In this document: in pieces, positions 31,192 to 40,270 of the stretch | Position numbering within the stretch: the stretch's first letter is position 1 | Layout of the letters: the number at the start of each line of letters is the position of its first letter | NCBI GenBank assembly: GCA_002898375.1 | Contig: BEIN01000001.1 | Span: 1 to 64,000 of the forward strand | Length of the DNA: 64,000 nt | Source of the DNA: a bacterium HR37 | GTDB taxonomy: Bacteria > Desulfobacterota_D > UBA1144 > Nemesobacterales > CSP1-2 | Direction: 5' to 3' | Made by a program: the position numbers and the translations under genes | Notes under the pieces: generated by a model | What the model saw: only the letters and a program-made list of their open reading frames with translations | What the model was told of the DNA's origin: nothing | Databases searched by the model: none

Positions 31192-33144
31192 ATGAAAGGT
31201 TCTTTGCGGGTTGGAGTAGATACAGGCGGGACATTTACGGACTTTGTTTTGATTGATGGAGAGAAGGTGGTTACTCATAAGGTGCTCTCTACTCCCTCTG
31301 ACCCTTCAAGAGCTGTTATAAAGGGGCTTTTTGAGCTTCTTGGAGAGGTTAGAGACATTGAGGTTATACATGGGACTACCGTTGCCACAAATACGCTTCT
31401 TGAGAGAAAGGGAGCTTGTGTTGCCCTTTTAACAACAAAGGGGTTTGAGGATGTTATAGAAATAGGCAGACAGAACAGGGAAAAACTCTATGATATTTTC
31501 TGGGAGCGTCCAAAACCACTTGTTGCACGGGAGTTTAGGCTGGGTGTTAGGGAGAGGGTTTCTTTCGATGGCAAGGTGCTAGAAGAAGTGGCCCTTGATG
31601 ATTTAAGAAGGATCTATGGGAAACTAAAAAGGTTAAAGGTTGATTGCATTGCAATCTCCTTTCTGCACTCTTATGCAAATCCTTTAAATGAGGAAAGGGC
31701 TGAGAGCTTTTTAAGCTCTCTTGGTATTCCTATATCAACCTCATCGAAACTTGTGCCGGAATTTAGGGAATACGAAAGAACCTCCACAGTTGTGGCAAAC
31801 TCTTATCTGTTACCCAGGGTAAGCCTGTATATGAAGAACCTAGAGGATGAGCTTAGTGGGTGTAGGGTATCTGTAATGCAGTCAAGTGGGGGTCTTATAT
31901 CACCCGAGCAGGCTGCAAAGGAGCCGGTCAGGATTCTTTTATCGGGGCCAGCAGGTGGTGTGGTGGGTGGATTTAGGATTGCAGAGGCAATGGGATACAG
32001 TAAGGTGATAACCTACGATATGGGAGGAACGTCAACGGATGTGGCTTTGTGTGATGGATCCCTTAGATTTACGACCGAAACCGTTATAGATGGTGTTCCC
32101 ATAAAGATTCCAATGGTTGATGTGGTAAGCATTGGAGCAGGAGGCGGTTCTATAGCCTATTTTGATGCGGGAGGGGCTTTAAAGGTAGGACCTATAAGTG
32201 CAGGAGCTGACCCAGGGCCTGCATGTTATGGAAGGGGCGAATTTGTTACGGTAACAGATGCAAATGTTGTACTTGGGAGAATTCTTCCCGATTGGTTTCT
32301 TGGGGGGAAAATGAGGATTTTCCCGGAGAGGGCGTTTTTTGCTTTTAAAAAGCTTCTATCTGGAAGGGAGATCCCTTTAAAAGAACTTGCAGAGGGGGTA
32401 ATTAGGGTTGCAAACGCTAACATGGAGAGAGCATTAAGGGTTGTATCGGTTGAAAGAGGTTTTGACCCAAGAGACTTTGCGCTTCTTTCCTTTGGAGGAG
32501 CAGGAGGGCTTCATGCTTGTGAACTTGCTGCTGGACTTGGAATAAAAACGGTGATCTTTCCTAAAAACCCCGGAGTGCTTTCTGCCCTTGGAATGCTAAT
32601 GGCTGATTCCTTTAAGGACTACAGTCTTACGACCTTTTTTACAAGCAAGCGTTTGTCTAAAGAGTCCTTGGAGAGGTCTTTCAGGGTTCTTGAGGAAAGG
32701 GCATATAGGGATTTTCGAGCCACCAGGATACGTTTTGAGCGTTTTGTGGATGCACGCTACAGAAGGCAGTCTCACGAGATTACTATTCCTTACTGTAAGG
32801 ATGTTGTAAGTGCCTTTCATAGAGCCCACAGGAGGTTGTATGGCTATGCAAAGCCTGATAGTGAGGTAGAGATTGTTACCCTAAGGGTAAGGGCAATAGA
32901 GAGGAGAGGCAGAATAGAGCTTCCTCTGTTAAATAAGGCAGCAGGTGAGGTTAGATTTAGAAAGGAGAGGGTGTTTTTTAAAGGTAGTGAGATAGAACTA
33001 AAGTGTTACATAAGGGAGGATTTCTTTTCAGGGTTTAAATTCCAGGGACCTGCTTTGGTTGTAGAGGATACCTCAACGCTTTTTATCCCTCCTGAGTTTA
33101 GATGCGAGGTGGATGACTGGGGTCACATTATAGCAAGGGTATAG
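31192..33144 (+). CDS. Hydantoinase/oxoprolinase A-type subunit (HyuA family)
   Basis: 650 residues. ASKHA-fold phosphate loop RVGVDTGGTFTDFVLID at the N-terminus, GTTVATNTLLERKGA, and MGGTSTDVALC with GAGGGSIAYFD in the middle, as in N-methylhydantoinase A, 5-oxoprolinase and acetone/acetophenone carboxylase subunits. These enzymes normally need a HyuB-type partner for ring opening. No hyuB gene is adjacent here, so either the partner is elsewhere or the substrate differs. It follows the MarC-like gene by 15 nt. Confidence 0.9.
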   Translation: MKGSLRVGVDTGGTFTDFVLIDGEKVVTHKVLSTPSDPSRAVIKGLFELLGEVRDIEVIHGTTVATNTLLERKGACVALLTTKGFEDVIEIGRQNREKLYDIFWERPKPLVAREFRLGVRERVSFDGKVLEEVALDDLRRIYGKLKRLKVDCIAISFLHSYANPLNEERAESFLSSLGIPISTSSKLVPEFREYERTSTVVANSYLLPRVSLYMKNLEDELSGCRVSVMQSSGGLISPEQAAKEPVRILLSGPAGGVVGGFRIAEAMGYSKVITYDMGGTSTDVALCDGSLRFTTETVIDGVPIKIPMVDVVSIGAGGGSIAYFDAGGALKVGPISAGADPGPACYGRGEFVTVTDANVVLGRILPDWFLGGKMRIFPERAFFAFKKLLSGREIPLKELAEGVIRVANANMERALRVVSVERGFDPRDFALLSFGGAGGLHACELAAGLGIKTVIFPKNPGVLSALGMLMADSFKDYSLTTFFTSKRLSKESLERSFRVLEERAYRDFRATRIRFERFVDARYRRQSHEITIPYCKDVVSAFHRAHRRLYGYAKPDSEVEIVTLRVRAIERRGRIELPLLNKAAGEVRFRKERVFFKGSEIELKCYIREDFFSGFKFQGPALVVEDTSTLFIPPEFRCEVDDWGHIIARV

Positions 33145-33160
33145 CTCCTGGTTTGTTACC

Positions 33161-34057
33161 CTATTGTCCTTTTAATAGAATCTTTAGCCTTTCAGTGATC
33201 CTTATTCCCCTTACAATGAAGAAGATAGAGAGCACTTTGAGTTTATGGCTTAATGTGCTTAGCTCTTTAAATCTTTTATCGGAGCAAATGCGTGTTATGG
33301 ATATTACTGGAGGTAGCAGTTCAATAAAAAGGGCTATAAGTAATCTTAAAAATGGGTAACGGTATTTTATCCTGAGCAGATCGCACTGTCCTTTGGTTAT
33401 CCTAGAGTGTTTTTTGTATAGCTCTCGTAAAGTTTGCCTTGCTGGATGGTATACACATGTGTCATCTGCATAAACCACTTTATATCCGTATGAGGATATA
33501 CGTTGTCCAAGTTCAACATCTCCACAGGATTTAAGTTTGTCGTTAAACATACCTACCTTATTTATAACCTCTCTTAACGTAAAAGTGTTTGCGGTTGCTC
33601 CAAAACCCATTTTCTCTACAAAGTGCTTTTGGGGAAATGCTAGGGTAGCCTCATAGAGTTCTACCGCTGTAGGTCTTTGGGGGTTTTTAAAGAAAACGAT
33701 TATCTTCCCAGCCAGAAGACCACAGTGGGGTATGTTAAGTATGTTTATAACCCCCTTTTCAATCCAATCAGGAGCTGGAATGCAATCTGAGTCGGTAAAA
33801 GCTAGGATATCGCCTTTTGAGAAGGAAATTCCCTTGTTTCTTGCAGCATATGAACTGCGTTTCTTCTCATGCAGTAAAATTACACTGTTAAATTCTCTTA
33901 CCACCCCTTCTGTGTCTTCATCTGATCCGTTGTCTACCACTATAATCTCATATAGGTTTTGTGGATACGTTTGGTTCTGCAGGGCTTTAAGGCATAGTTT
34001 TAATCTTTCGGAGTCGTTAAAAACGGGGACTATAACAGAGACAAAAGGGGTTTTCAT
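33161..34057 (-). CDS. Glycosyltransferase family 2
   Basis: 298 residues. GT-A start VSVIVPVFNDSERLKLCLKA, metal-binding FTDSDC near 97, and GDVELGQRI later as the likely catalytic acidic motif. A hydrophobic stretch near the C-terminus (LLIALFIELLPPVISI) suggests membrane association. Probably adds a sugar to a lipid-linked surface glycan. Divergent from the flippase gene; it faces the HyuA-type gene with a 16-nt gap. No Shine-Dalgarno is apparent. Confidence 0.92.
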   Translation of the reverse strand: MKTPFVSVIVPVFNDSERLKLCLKALQNQTYPQNLYEIIVVDNGSDEDTEGVVREFNSVILLHEKKRSSYAARNKGISFSKGDILAFTDSDCIPAPDWIEKGVINILNIPHCGLLAGKIIVFFKNPQRPTAVELYEATLAFPQKHFVEKMGFGATANTFTLREVINKVGMFNDKLKSCGDVELGQRISSYGYKVVYADDTCVYHPARQTLRELYKKHSRITKGQCDLLRIKYRYPFLRLLIALFIELLPPVISITRICSDKRFKELSTLSHKLKVLSIFFIVRGIRITERLKILLKGQ

Positions 34058-34126
34058 TTTATTTGAAATACATCGAAGCTTTCGAGATTTACTTTTTAAA
34101 AAATTATTTTAAATTTTCTTTGTTTG

Positions 34127-35632
34127 ATGTCTATAGCCAATATCAGGTACATGGTTGGTGACCTTTTAAAACCTGGGGAGAGCCTTTACCAGAGGGTTTT
34201 GGTAAGTGGGTTTTGGGTATTTGCTCTGAGGTTAATCCAGGCGCTGTTTAACTTCATAAGACTTGTTGTGCTTGCTCGTTTGCTCTCCCCTTACGATTTC
34301 GGTTTAATGGGGATAGCTCTTCTGACTATGTTGGTTCTGGATACATTTTCTCAAACGGGTTTTCAAAAGGCCCTTATACAGAAGAATGAAGACATATCAG
34401 GCTACCTTGATAGTGCATGGACAGTTTCTATTTTAAGGGGTTTCTCTCTGTTTATGTTACTCTTTCTAGGAGCTCCTTATGTGGGTATGTTTTTTAATAC
34501 ACCTGAAGCGGTATTGGTTGTTCGTGTAATAGGTACTTCTTTACTTTTTAAATCTCTTACCAATATTGGGATTGTGTACTTTCAGAAGGAGCTTGAATTT
34601 GATAAAAGGTTTGTTTACGAGTTTCTGGGTACACTGATAGATTTTACGGTTTCTATACTGAGTGCTTTGGTTTTGAGAAACGTGTGGGCACTTGTTTTTG
34701 GATTGCTGGCTGGAGAAGTAACTAGGTGTTTTACGAGCTATATTATCCATCCTTACAGACCTAGGTTGAGCTTTGAGTTAAACAAGGTAGCAGAGTTATG
34801 GAGGTTTGGAAGGTGGATTACGGGTTCTGGTATTCTTGTTTTTCTTATTACCCAGGGGGATGATATTTTTGTAGGTAAGTTTTTAGGTGCAACCGCCCTT
34901 GGATTTTATCAAATGGCTTATAGGATATCAAATATGCCTGCAACTGAGATTACTCATGTCCTTTCTCAGATAACTTTTCCGGCTTATGCAAAGCTACAGA
35001 GCAATTTATCCAATTTAAAAAAGGCGTATTTAGAGGTTTTGCAAACCACCTCGGTTTTCTCTTTTCCGATTGCTGGATTAATCTTTGCAATGTCACCGGA
35101 TTTCGTTGTTGTATTTTTAGGGGAAAAATGGGTGTCTATAGTTCATCCAATGCAGGTTTTGGTACTTTGGGGGCTTATCCGCTCTGTCGGAGCAACCACA
35201 GGACCCCTTTTTCAAGCTACCGGATTTCCTCAAGTAGGAGTTAAGCTTCAGTTTGCAATTTTGGTTTTACTTGCGCTTCTAATCTATCCTCTTACGAGGT
35301 GGTTGGGGATTCTTGGAACTTCACTGGCAGTACTTTTGAGTGCGCTTGTAATCAATCCGGTGGCTATTTATAAAAGTGCTAAGATAATTCATGCAGGTAT
35401 ATGGGAAGTCCTTCGATTGATTCTGTTTCCTTTATTTGCCACAGTGTTTATGTGTGTTTCTTTATTTACGCTAAAGAGTTTTGCCTTGTTTAGTGTTGGC
35501 ATCGTTTCTTTTACTGTATATCTGTTTGCAGGAATAGCTCTTTATATATGTGTTATAGTTGTCATAAAAAGCTTGTTCAATTATGATTTATTAAATTTGC
35601 TTAGACAGTGTTTAACTGAACTCGGTAAGTAG
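34127..35632 (+). CDS. Lipid-linked oligosaccharide flippase (Wzx/MOP superfamily)
   Basis: 501 residues, about 12-14 membrane helices, with the polysaccharide synthesis signature RLVVLARLLSPYDFGLMGIA near 45-65 and GKFLGATALGFYQMAYRI in the second half. It would move undecaprenyl-linked glycan units across the inner membrane. ATG 34127 is preferred to the TTG at 34124; no Shine-Dalgarno is seen. It sits among glycosyltransferase genes; no Wzy polymerase is recognisable in the window. Confidence 0.92.
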   Translation: MSIANIRYMVGDLLKPGESLYQRVLVSGFWVFALRLIQALFNFIRLVVLARLLSPYDFGLMGIALLTMLVLDTFSQTGFQKALIQKNEDISGYLDSAWTVSILRGFSLFMLLFLGAPYVGMFFNTPEAVLVVRVIGTSLLFKSLTNIGIVYFQKELEFDKRFVYEFLGTLIDFTVSILSALVLRNVWALVFGLLAGEVTRCFTSYIIHPYRPRLSFELNKVAELWRFGRWITGSGILVFLITQGDDIFVGKFLGATALGFYQMAYRISNMPATEITHVLSQITFPAYAKLQSNLSNLKKAYLEVLQTTSVFSFPIAGLIFAMSPDFVVVFLGEKWVSIVHPMQVLVLWGLIRSVGATTGPLFQATGFPQVGVKLQFAILVLLALLIYPLTRWLGILGTSLAVLLSALVINPVAIYKSAKIIHAGIWEVLRLILFPLFATVFMCVSLFTLKSFALFSVGIVSFTVYLFAGIALYICVIVVIKSLFNYDLLNLLRQCLTELGK

Positions 35633-35646
35633 GTATTTGTCTGTGA

Positions 35647-36102
35647 ATTGAAGACCAAGTAAGAAATTCGAAGAATACGATAGCTTCTTTGTTTAGAGTT
35701 ACAAATGCCTATCCTGAATTTTGGGGAGGAAAACGTTCCATTGAGCAGTGTATAAGACGATGGAAAAAAGATATTAGGTTTTCTTTAAGTTGTTTTGGTA
35801 AACCCGGCCATCTCTTAGTTAGATACGAGAATTTGGTGTCTAGAACCCCTGAAGTGTTAAAAGAGGTGTGCACGTTTTTGGGTGTGGATTATGTGGAGTC
35901 AATGATAGAGAAACACAAGTTCGCTGCTGAGAGGGTTATCTTACCTCATCAGGATTGGGTTAAAGATGCGATGCTGGATATAAAAATTAATCTTCGTGGA
36001 AGAACGGGTGATGTGGTTTTTGATCCTTTGGAAAGAGATAAGATAAAAAGAGAGTTAAAGGATACGGAAAGAGAACTTGATTTGATCTTACCTGTATTGT
36101 AA
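35647..36102 (+). pseudogene. Sulfotransferase remnant lacking the N-terminal PAPS-binding half
   Basis: The open frame upstream of the tracked TTG (35689) extends back to a TGA at 35644 and encodes VRNSKNTIAS, which matches the 3'-phosphate-binding motif in the middle of sulfotransferases, then VRYENLVSRTPEVLKEVCTFLGV, the conserved C-terminal part. The N-terminal P-loop half is absent; the flippase gene ends only 14 nt upstream of the open stretch. There is no ATG and no ribosome binding site. I read it as the 3' half of a deleted sulfotransferase gene. A short functional product is unlikely. Confidence 0.8.
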
Positions 36103-36116
36103 GACCCTTAACTTAA

Positions 36117-37184
36117 ATGATGAATGTAGTTTTTATTCCTTACTATGATTCTAACCCTTATCAGAAACTGTTAATCAAGTCACTATCAAAAAAAGGTGTA
36201 CTTGTCTCTACTATATCTCTTGCCGGTTACTACCCTTTTTCTTTAATCCTCAAGGTGCTTTGTCACTGGAAGCCACAAATACTTCACGTTCATTGGCTAC
36301 ATCCTTTTCTACTTAGTGATTCTTGGGTAAAGGCTTTTGTAAAGTCGGTCTTCTTTATAAGTGAGGTGGTTATGGTAAAACTCCTTGGAATAAAAATCGT
36401 GTGGACCGTTCACAATGTTTTAAGTCATGATTCCCGTTTTATTCGTTTGGAATTATTCTTTACAAAAATCATCTCTAGGCTCTGTAGTCGAATAATTGTG
36501 CATGGAGATTATGTAAAGAGTAAGGTAATAGAATTGTATGGTGTGGATCATTATGTAATCAGAGTGATACCTCATGGGCACTACATTGGTTACTACAGAA
36601 ATGAAGTCTCTAAAAAGCAGGCTAGAGAGCTTCTTGGGCTTGATGAGAGGGAGTTTGTGTTTTTGTATTTTGGTATGATAAGGCCTTATAAGGGGGTGAT
36701 TGAGTTAATAGAGGCTTTTAAGAGATTAAAACACAGAGGTTCAAGATTGCTTATAGTTGGTAAACCTGTTAATAAGGATATAGCTGAGTGTGTTCTTAAA
36801 GAGTGTGGGGATGATAAACGTGTTAGGGTTGTATTTGATTTTGTCCCGGATGATGAGGTTCAGATATATATGAACGCTGCAGATATTGTGGTTCTTCCCT
36901 ACAGGGAAAGCTCAACCTCGGGTTCGCTTGTGCTTTCTATGTCCTTTAGCAAACCTGTTATTGCTCCCTCTATAAGAAGTATAACCGAGATTTTACATCC
37001 AAGGGGTGGAATTGTATATGATCCTTCGGATAAGTGTGGTTTGGTTGGTGCTATGAGGCAAGCGTTAACTTCTAAGCTCTCAGAAATGGGTAAGTATAAC
37101 TTAGAAATTATAAGAAATTTTGGCTGGGATTATATAGCTAATGAGACATACAGGGTTTATATGGACTGTCTGGATGGGGGCTGA
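36117..37184 (+). CDS. Glycosyltransferase family 4 / GT-B
   Basis: 355 residues. Rossmann-like N-domain (HVHWLHPFLLS; IKIVWTVHNVLSHD), C-domain FLYFGMIRPYKGVIELIEAF, and the nucleotide-sugar motif ADIVVLPYRESSTSGSLVLSMSF. Likely a retaining transferase for surface glycan assembly. It follows the sulfotransferase remnant by 14 nt. Its last 28 nt overlap the 3' end of the convergent glycosyltransferase gene. Confidence 0.9.
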   Translation: MMNVVFIPYYDSNPYQKLLIKSLSKKGVLVSTISLAGYYPFSLILKVLCHWKPQILHVHWLHPFLLSDSWVKAFVKSVFFISEVVMVKLLGIKIVWTVHNVLSHDSRFIRLELFFTKIISRLCSRIIVHGDYVKSKVIELYGVDHYVIRVIPHGHYIGYYRNEVSKKQARELLGLDEREFVFLYFGMIRPYKGVIELIEAFKRLKHRGSRLLIVGKPVNKDIAECVLKECGDDKRVRVVFDFVPDDEVQIYMNAADIVVLPYRESSTSGSLVLSMSFSKPVIAPSIRSITEILHPRGGIVYDPSDKCGLVGAMRQALTSKLSEMGKYNLEIIRNFGWDYIANETYRVYMDCLDGG

Positions 37185-38515
37185 TTTGTATGTTCTATTA
37201 TCTCTAGTATGGTTTCTTCAAGTTTATCTGCTAATTTATCCCAGCAGAACTCATCTACCTGCTCTAGATTGAAGTTTCTTTCTATTTCCTTTTTCTTCCA
37301 CAGGCTATATAGGTATGCTATTGCTTCACTTATATGTTTGGGATCGTTTTTAACAGAGATTCCTCTTCTTAGCCTCTCTATAATCGTTGATGCTATATCA
37401 TTTTCATCCATTTTGATGGAGAGTATGGGACGCTGGGCAGCTATGTACTCATAGGTTTTTCCAGGAATCTGTAGGCCTCCTCCATGTCCTAGCAGCAGCA
37501 AAACAGATGCGCCCTTCTGAAGTGATATAGCCCTCTGTTTGGAAACAAAACCAACGAAGTAGACAACCTCTGAGAGATTGCTTTTTTCTATATACGACTT
37601 GTATATCTCGTTTGGTATGTTCCCTGCAATGATTACTTCAAGTTCTTTGCACGTATTTTTTATGAGGTTAAGTGCCTTAAAGAAGGCAAAGGGTTCCGCA
37701 TCTCTGTAGAATATGCCCGTATAGACAATCCTGAATCTCTCTGTGGTTTCTGGCTTGGCCTCCATGAACTCTTTTTTAGAAAACCCCTGTGGTATAACTT
37801 CTATCTTCTCGGGTTTTAAAAAGGGATAGAGTTTAAGGTAGTGTTCTTTTGTCTTATCTGTGGTTACTATTATCTTGTTAGAAGATCTAACTATTCTAGA
37901 TTCTATTTCTTTGTCTATATAAGACCGCCATTTCGGTAAGGGAAAAGATGGATTATGTACCCAGGGATCACCGTAATCTGTAATCCAAGGTGTTTCTCTA
38001 ATGAGCTGTTTTAGATAAAAACCCAGTATATGACAGGTAAAAGGGAATCCAGAGGATATGGTCAGAGTGTATTTGTTTTCCTTAATGAGTTTCCTTGCCT
38101 TTATAAGAGCAAATGGAAGCCACGTTATCGTTTCATCAGGGATAAATATTGGTCTTAGGGTGCTTTCAAATAGCCTAAATAAGAGTTTTCCACTTTTCCT
38201 AGTAAATGACTCAAAAAGGGTAGTAGCGGGATTATAGTTTCTTTTATTGATAGTGGTTCTTAATAGAAGGCTTGAGAGGTGGTGCATGAATCCAGGGTAG
38301 GTTCTAAAAACCCTTACGCCCTCTGGTATGTCTTTAAGGAGTGTGTAATCGTAGTTTGGATGAGTGGGGAATGAGTATATGGTAAGAACGTCTATATCCC
38401 AGTTCTTCGAGGAAAGGTGTTTTACAAATTCCACCCATCTGTAGCTTCTTGGCGTTCCTATGGGGGGAAAGTAGTAGGTGCATATAAGTAGATGACCTTT
38501 CTTTTTGCTACTCAT
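37157..38515 (-). CDS. Glycosyltransferase, GT-B fold (family 4-like)
   Basis: 452 residues. N-domain ICTYYFPPIGTPRSYRWVEFV is typical of GT4-like N-terminal regions, with ITDYGDPW in the middle; C-domain FRIVYTGIFYRDAEPF and GLQIPGKTYEYIAAQRPIL. A large N-domain makes it longer than the upstream transferase. Its ATG overlaps the end of the upstream gene by 8 nt, so the two are co-translated. Acceptor and donor are unknown. Confidence 0.9.
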   Translation of the reverse strand: MSSKKKGHLLICTYYFPPIGTPRSYRWVEFVKHLSSKNWDIDVLTIYSFPTHPNYDYTLLKDIPEGVRVFRTYPGFMHHLSSLLLRTTINKRNYNPATTLFESFTRKSGKLLFRLFESTLRPIFIPDETITWLPFALIKARKLIKENKYTLTISSGFPFTCHILGFYLKQLIRETPWITDYGDPWVHNPSFPLPKWRSYIDKEIESRIVRSSNKIIVTTDKTKEHYLKLYPFLKPEKIEVIPQGFSKKEFMEAKPETTERFRIVYTGIFYRDAEPFAFFKALNLIKNTCKELEVIIAGNIPNEIYKSYIEKSNLSEVVYFVGFVSKQRAISLQKGASVLLLLGHGGGLQIPGKTYEYIAAQRPILSIKMDENDIASTIIERLRRGISVKNDPKHISEAIAYLYSLWKKKEIERNFNLEQVDEFCWDKLADKLEETILEIIEHTNQPPSRQSI

Positions 38516-39602
38516 TTGAAAGGGTATCTTTAGAACTAGAGGGTTGTTGAAATTGAAAACGGTATCTATCTAAGATTAACTTTTCAAACTCTTTGAAGCT
38601 ATTTTCAATACTATGCTCTCTGGCGGTTTTAAAGCCCCCCTGCTTTATTGCTTCTCCTAGTTTCTCGTCTTTTAGTATAAGTTCAAGCTTTTCTTTAATC
38701 TCATCCACCCTTTCTATATTGCAGACAAGAGCATTTTCTCTGTTTTTAGCATAGGGAACAGCTTTTGTCGTCACTACAAGACATCCACATGCCATGGCTT
38801 CAAGAGGGAAAAGGGGAAACCCTTCGTGTCTTGTTGGATAAAGAAAGATATCGGCACTGCTAAGGAGCTTTCTTAGTTTTTCCTCGTTAACCCAGCCAAA
38901 GTTTCTAACCCTAAGCCTTAGTACATCTTCTCTTAACTCTTCTCCACATGTCCATATCTCTACCTGATCCCTTAGTTCTGCACTTAGCTTGTTTATAACT
39001 TTTACTGCAATATCAAACCCTTTTCTGTGATCTCTTCTGGACAATATAAGAATGGCTTTTCTATTGCCTTTGAGTTTTAAAAGCTCTTCGTCGGGCTCTG
39101 GGTAAAAGGTTTGGGTATGTATACCATTTTCAACTACGCTTACGTCGGCACTATAGTTATCTTTAAAAAGCTTTGCAAGGTCCTTGGATACGGTTATGGT
39201 TTTTATTTTAAAGAGTTTTAGACAAAGGAAGTACAGTGATCTTATAAGAAGTTTTAAAACTGGATTCTTATAGTAAGATTCATCGTAGTCTTGTGCAAAG
39301 TATATCAGGTGGGACTTGTATCTTATAGATACTGCTAGTGCAAGTGGAATTATATCTACGATTATAAAGTCCGAAGTAAACCTTCTAAAGAGCAAAAAAA
39401 GGATCGTTCCTATCTTTGTGGGTAAAGGTATCTTTTTTAGTGATATATGGGGGGTTAATCTAAAAACCGTATTTTGTATATTATACCAAAGTGTAACCTT
39501 ATAGCCTTTTTTGCTGAAATAGTTTGCATACTCAACTATCATCTTATCCCCGCCTCTGTTGAGAAGAGAGTGCCTGTAAAATTCTATGCTTAAAGTGCTC
39601 AT
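38508..39602 (-). CDS. Glycosyltransferase family 4
   Basis: 364 residues from ATG 39602; the tracked start at 39788 would run into the divergent macro-domain gene. It opens MSTLSIEFYRHSLLNRGGDKMIVEYANYF, and the C-domain shows ILSRRDHRKGFDIAVKV and the E-x7-E motif region TRHEGFPLFPLEAMACG, as in retaining GT4 enzymes. First gene of a two-gene minus-strand pair with the next transferase. No Shine-Dalgarno is evident. Confidence 0.9.
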   Translation of the reverse strand: MSTLSIEFYRHSLLNRGGDKMIVEYANYFSKKGYKVTLWYNIQNTVFRLTPHISLKKIPLPTKIGTILFLLFRRFTSDFIIVDIIPLALAVSIRYKSHLIYFAQDYDESYYKNPVLKLLIRSLYFLCLKLFKIKTITVSKDLAKLFKDNYSADVSVVENGIHTQTFYPEPDEELLKLKGNRKAILILSRRDHRKGFDIAVKVINKLSAELRDQVEIWTCGEELREDVLRLRVRNFGWVNEEKLRKLLSSADIFLYPTRHEGFPLFPLEAMACGCLVVTTKAVPYAKNRENALVCNIERVDEIKEKLELILKDEKLGEAIKQGGFKTAREHSIENSFKEFEKLILDRYRFQFQQPSSSKDTLSNE

Positions 39603-39705
39603 TTCTATTTTGGGTTTTATTTTAGCTACTTTATCTTGGCAATACAAACGAATCTGTTGCCCCCTAGGGGATGGGTTTGTAAAATATCTAGAGAGGTGTT
39701 TTGCC

Positions 39706-40221
39706 ATGGGTTCCAGAGAAAAGATAGAGATAGTAAAAGGTGATATCACTGAGATGGAAGTTGATGCCATAGTGAATGCTGCAAACACCAGTCTCTTCCT
39801 TGGAAGTGGAGTTGCCGGGGCTATAAGGAAAAAGGGTGGAGATGTGATTCAGGCAGAGTGTGATAAACTGGGTCCAGTTCCTCTGGGGGAAGCAGTTGTT
39901 ACGGGAGCTGGAAACCTTAAAGCAAAATACGTTATTCATGCTGCTGGGATGCATCTGGGTGGTAGTGTAAGTGAGGATTCCCTTAGAAAAGCTACAAAAA
40001 ACAGCTTGCTTAGGGCTGAGGAAAAGGGTGTTAAGACGATTGCCTTTCCTGCAATTGGAACCGGGATTGGAGGATTTCCGGTAGAAAGGTGTGCAGAGGT
40101 TATGATAGATACTGTTTTGGAGCATCTGGATGGGGAATCTTCAATAGAGAAGGTTTATTTTGTTTTATTTGATGATGCTGCTTTTAGCGTTTTTAAGAGA
40201 TATCTGGATCAAAAAAAGTAG
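39706..40221 (+). CDS. Macro domain protein (ADP-ribose-binding / deacylase)
   Basis: 171 residues from ATG 39706 (GAGAGGTG upstream). The ORF start at 39586 would add a hydrophobic leader overlapping the divergent gene and is rejected. Conserved macro-domain signatures: DITEMEVDAIVNAANTSLFL, GSGVAGAIRKKGG, and FPAIGTGIGGFPVERCA. Such stand-alone domains remove acetyl or ADP-ribosyl groups, or bind ADP-ribose. The next gene, 49 nt downstream, is a Nudix hydrolase, hinting at shared nucleotide-sugar metabolism. Confidence 0.95.
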   Translation: MGSREKIEIVKGDITEMEVDAIVNAANTSLFLGSGVAGAIRKKGGDVIQAECDKLGPVPLGEAVVTGAGNLKAKYVIHAAGMHLGGSVSEDSLRKATKNSLLRAEEKGVKTIAFPAIGTGIGGFPVERCAEVMIDTVLEHLDGESSIEKVYFVLFDDAAFSVFKRYLDQKK

Positions 40222-40270
40222 ATTTATTGCCTCTGGTTTGAGAGTGCAGAATAAATAAGAAAGAGTATTC

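Noticed and set aside
39586-39705. N-terminal hydrophobic extension of the macro-domain protein
   Set aside because: Macro domains are cytosolic, ATG 39706 has a ribosome binding site, and the extension overlaps the divergent glycosyltransferase start.
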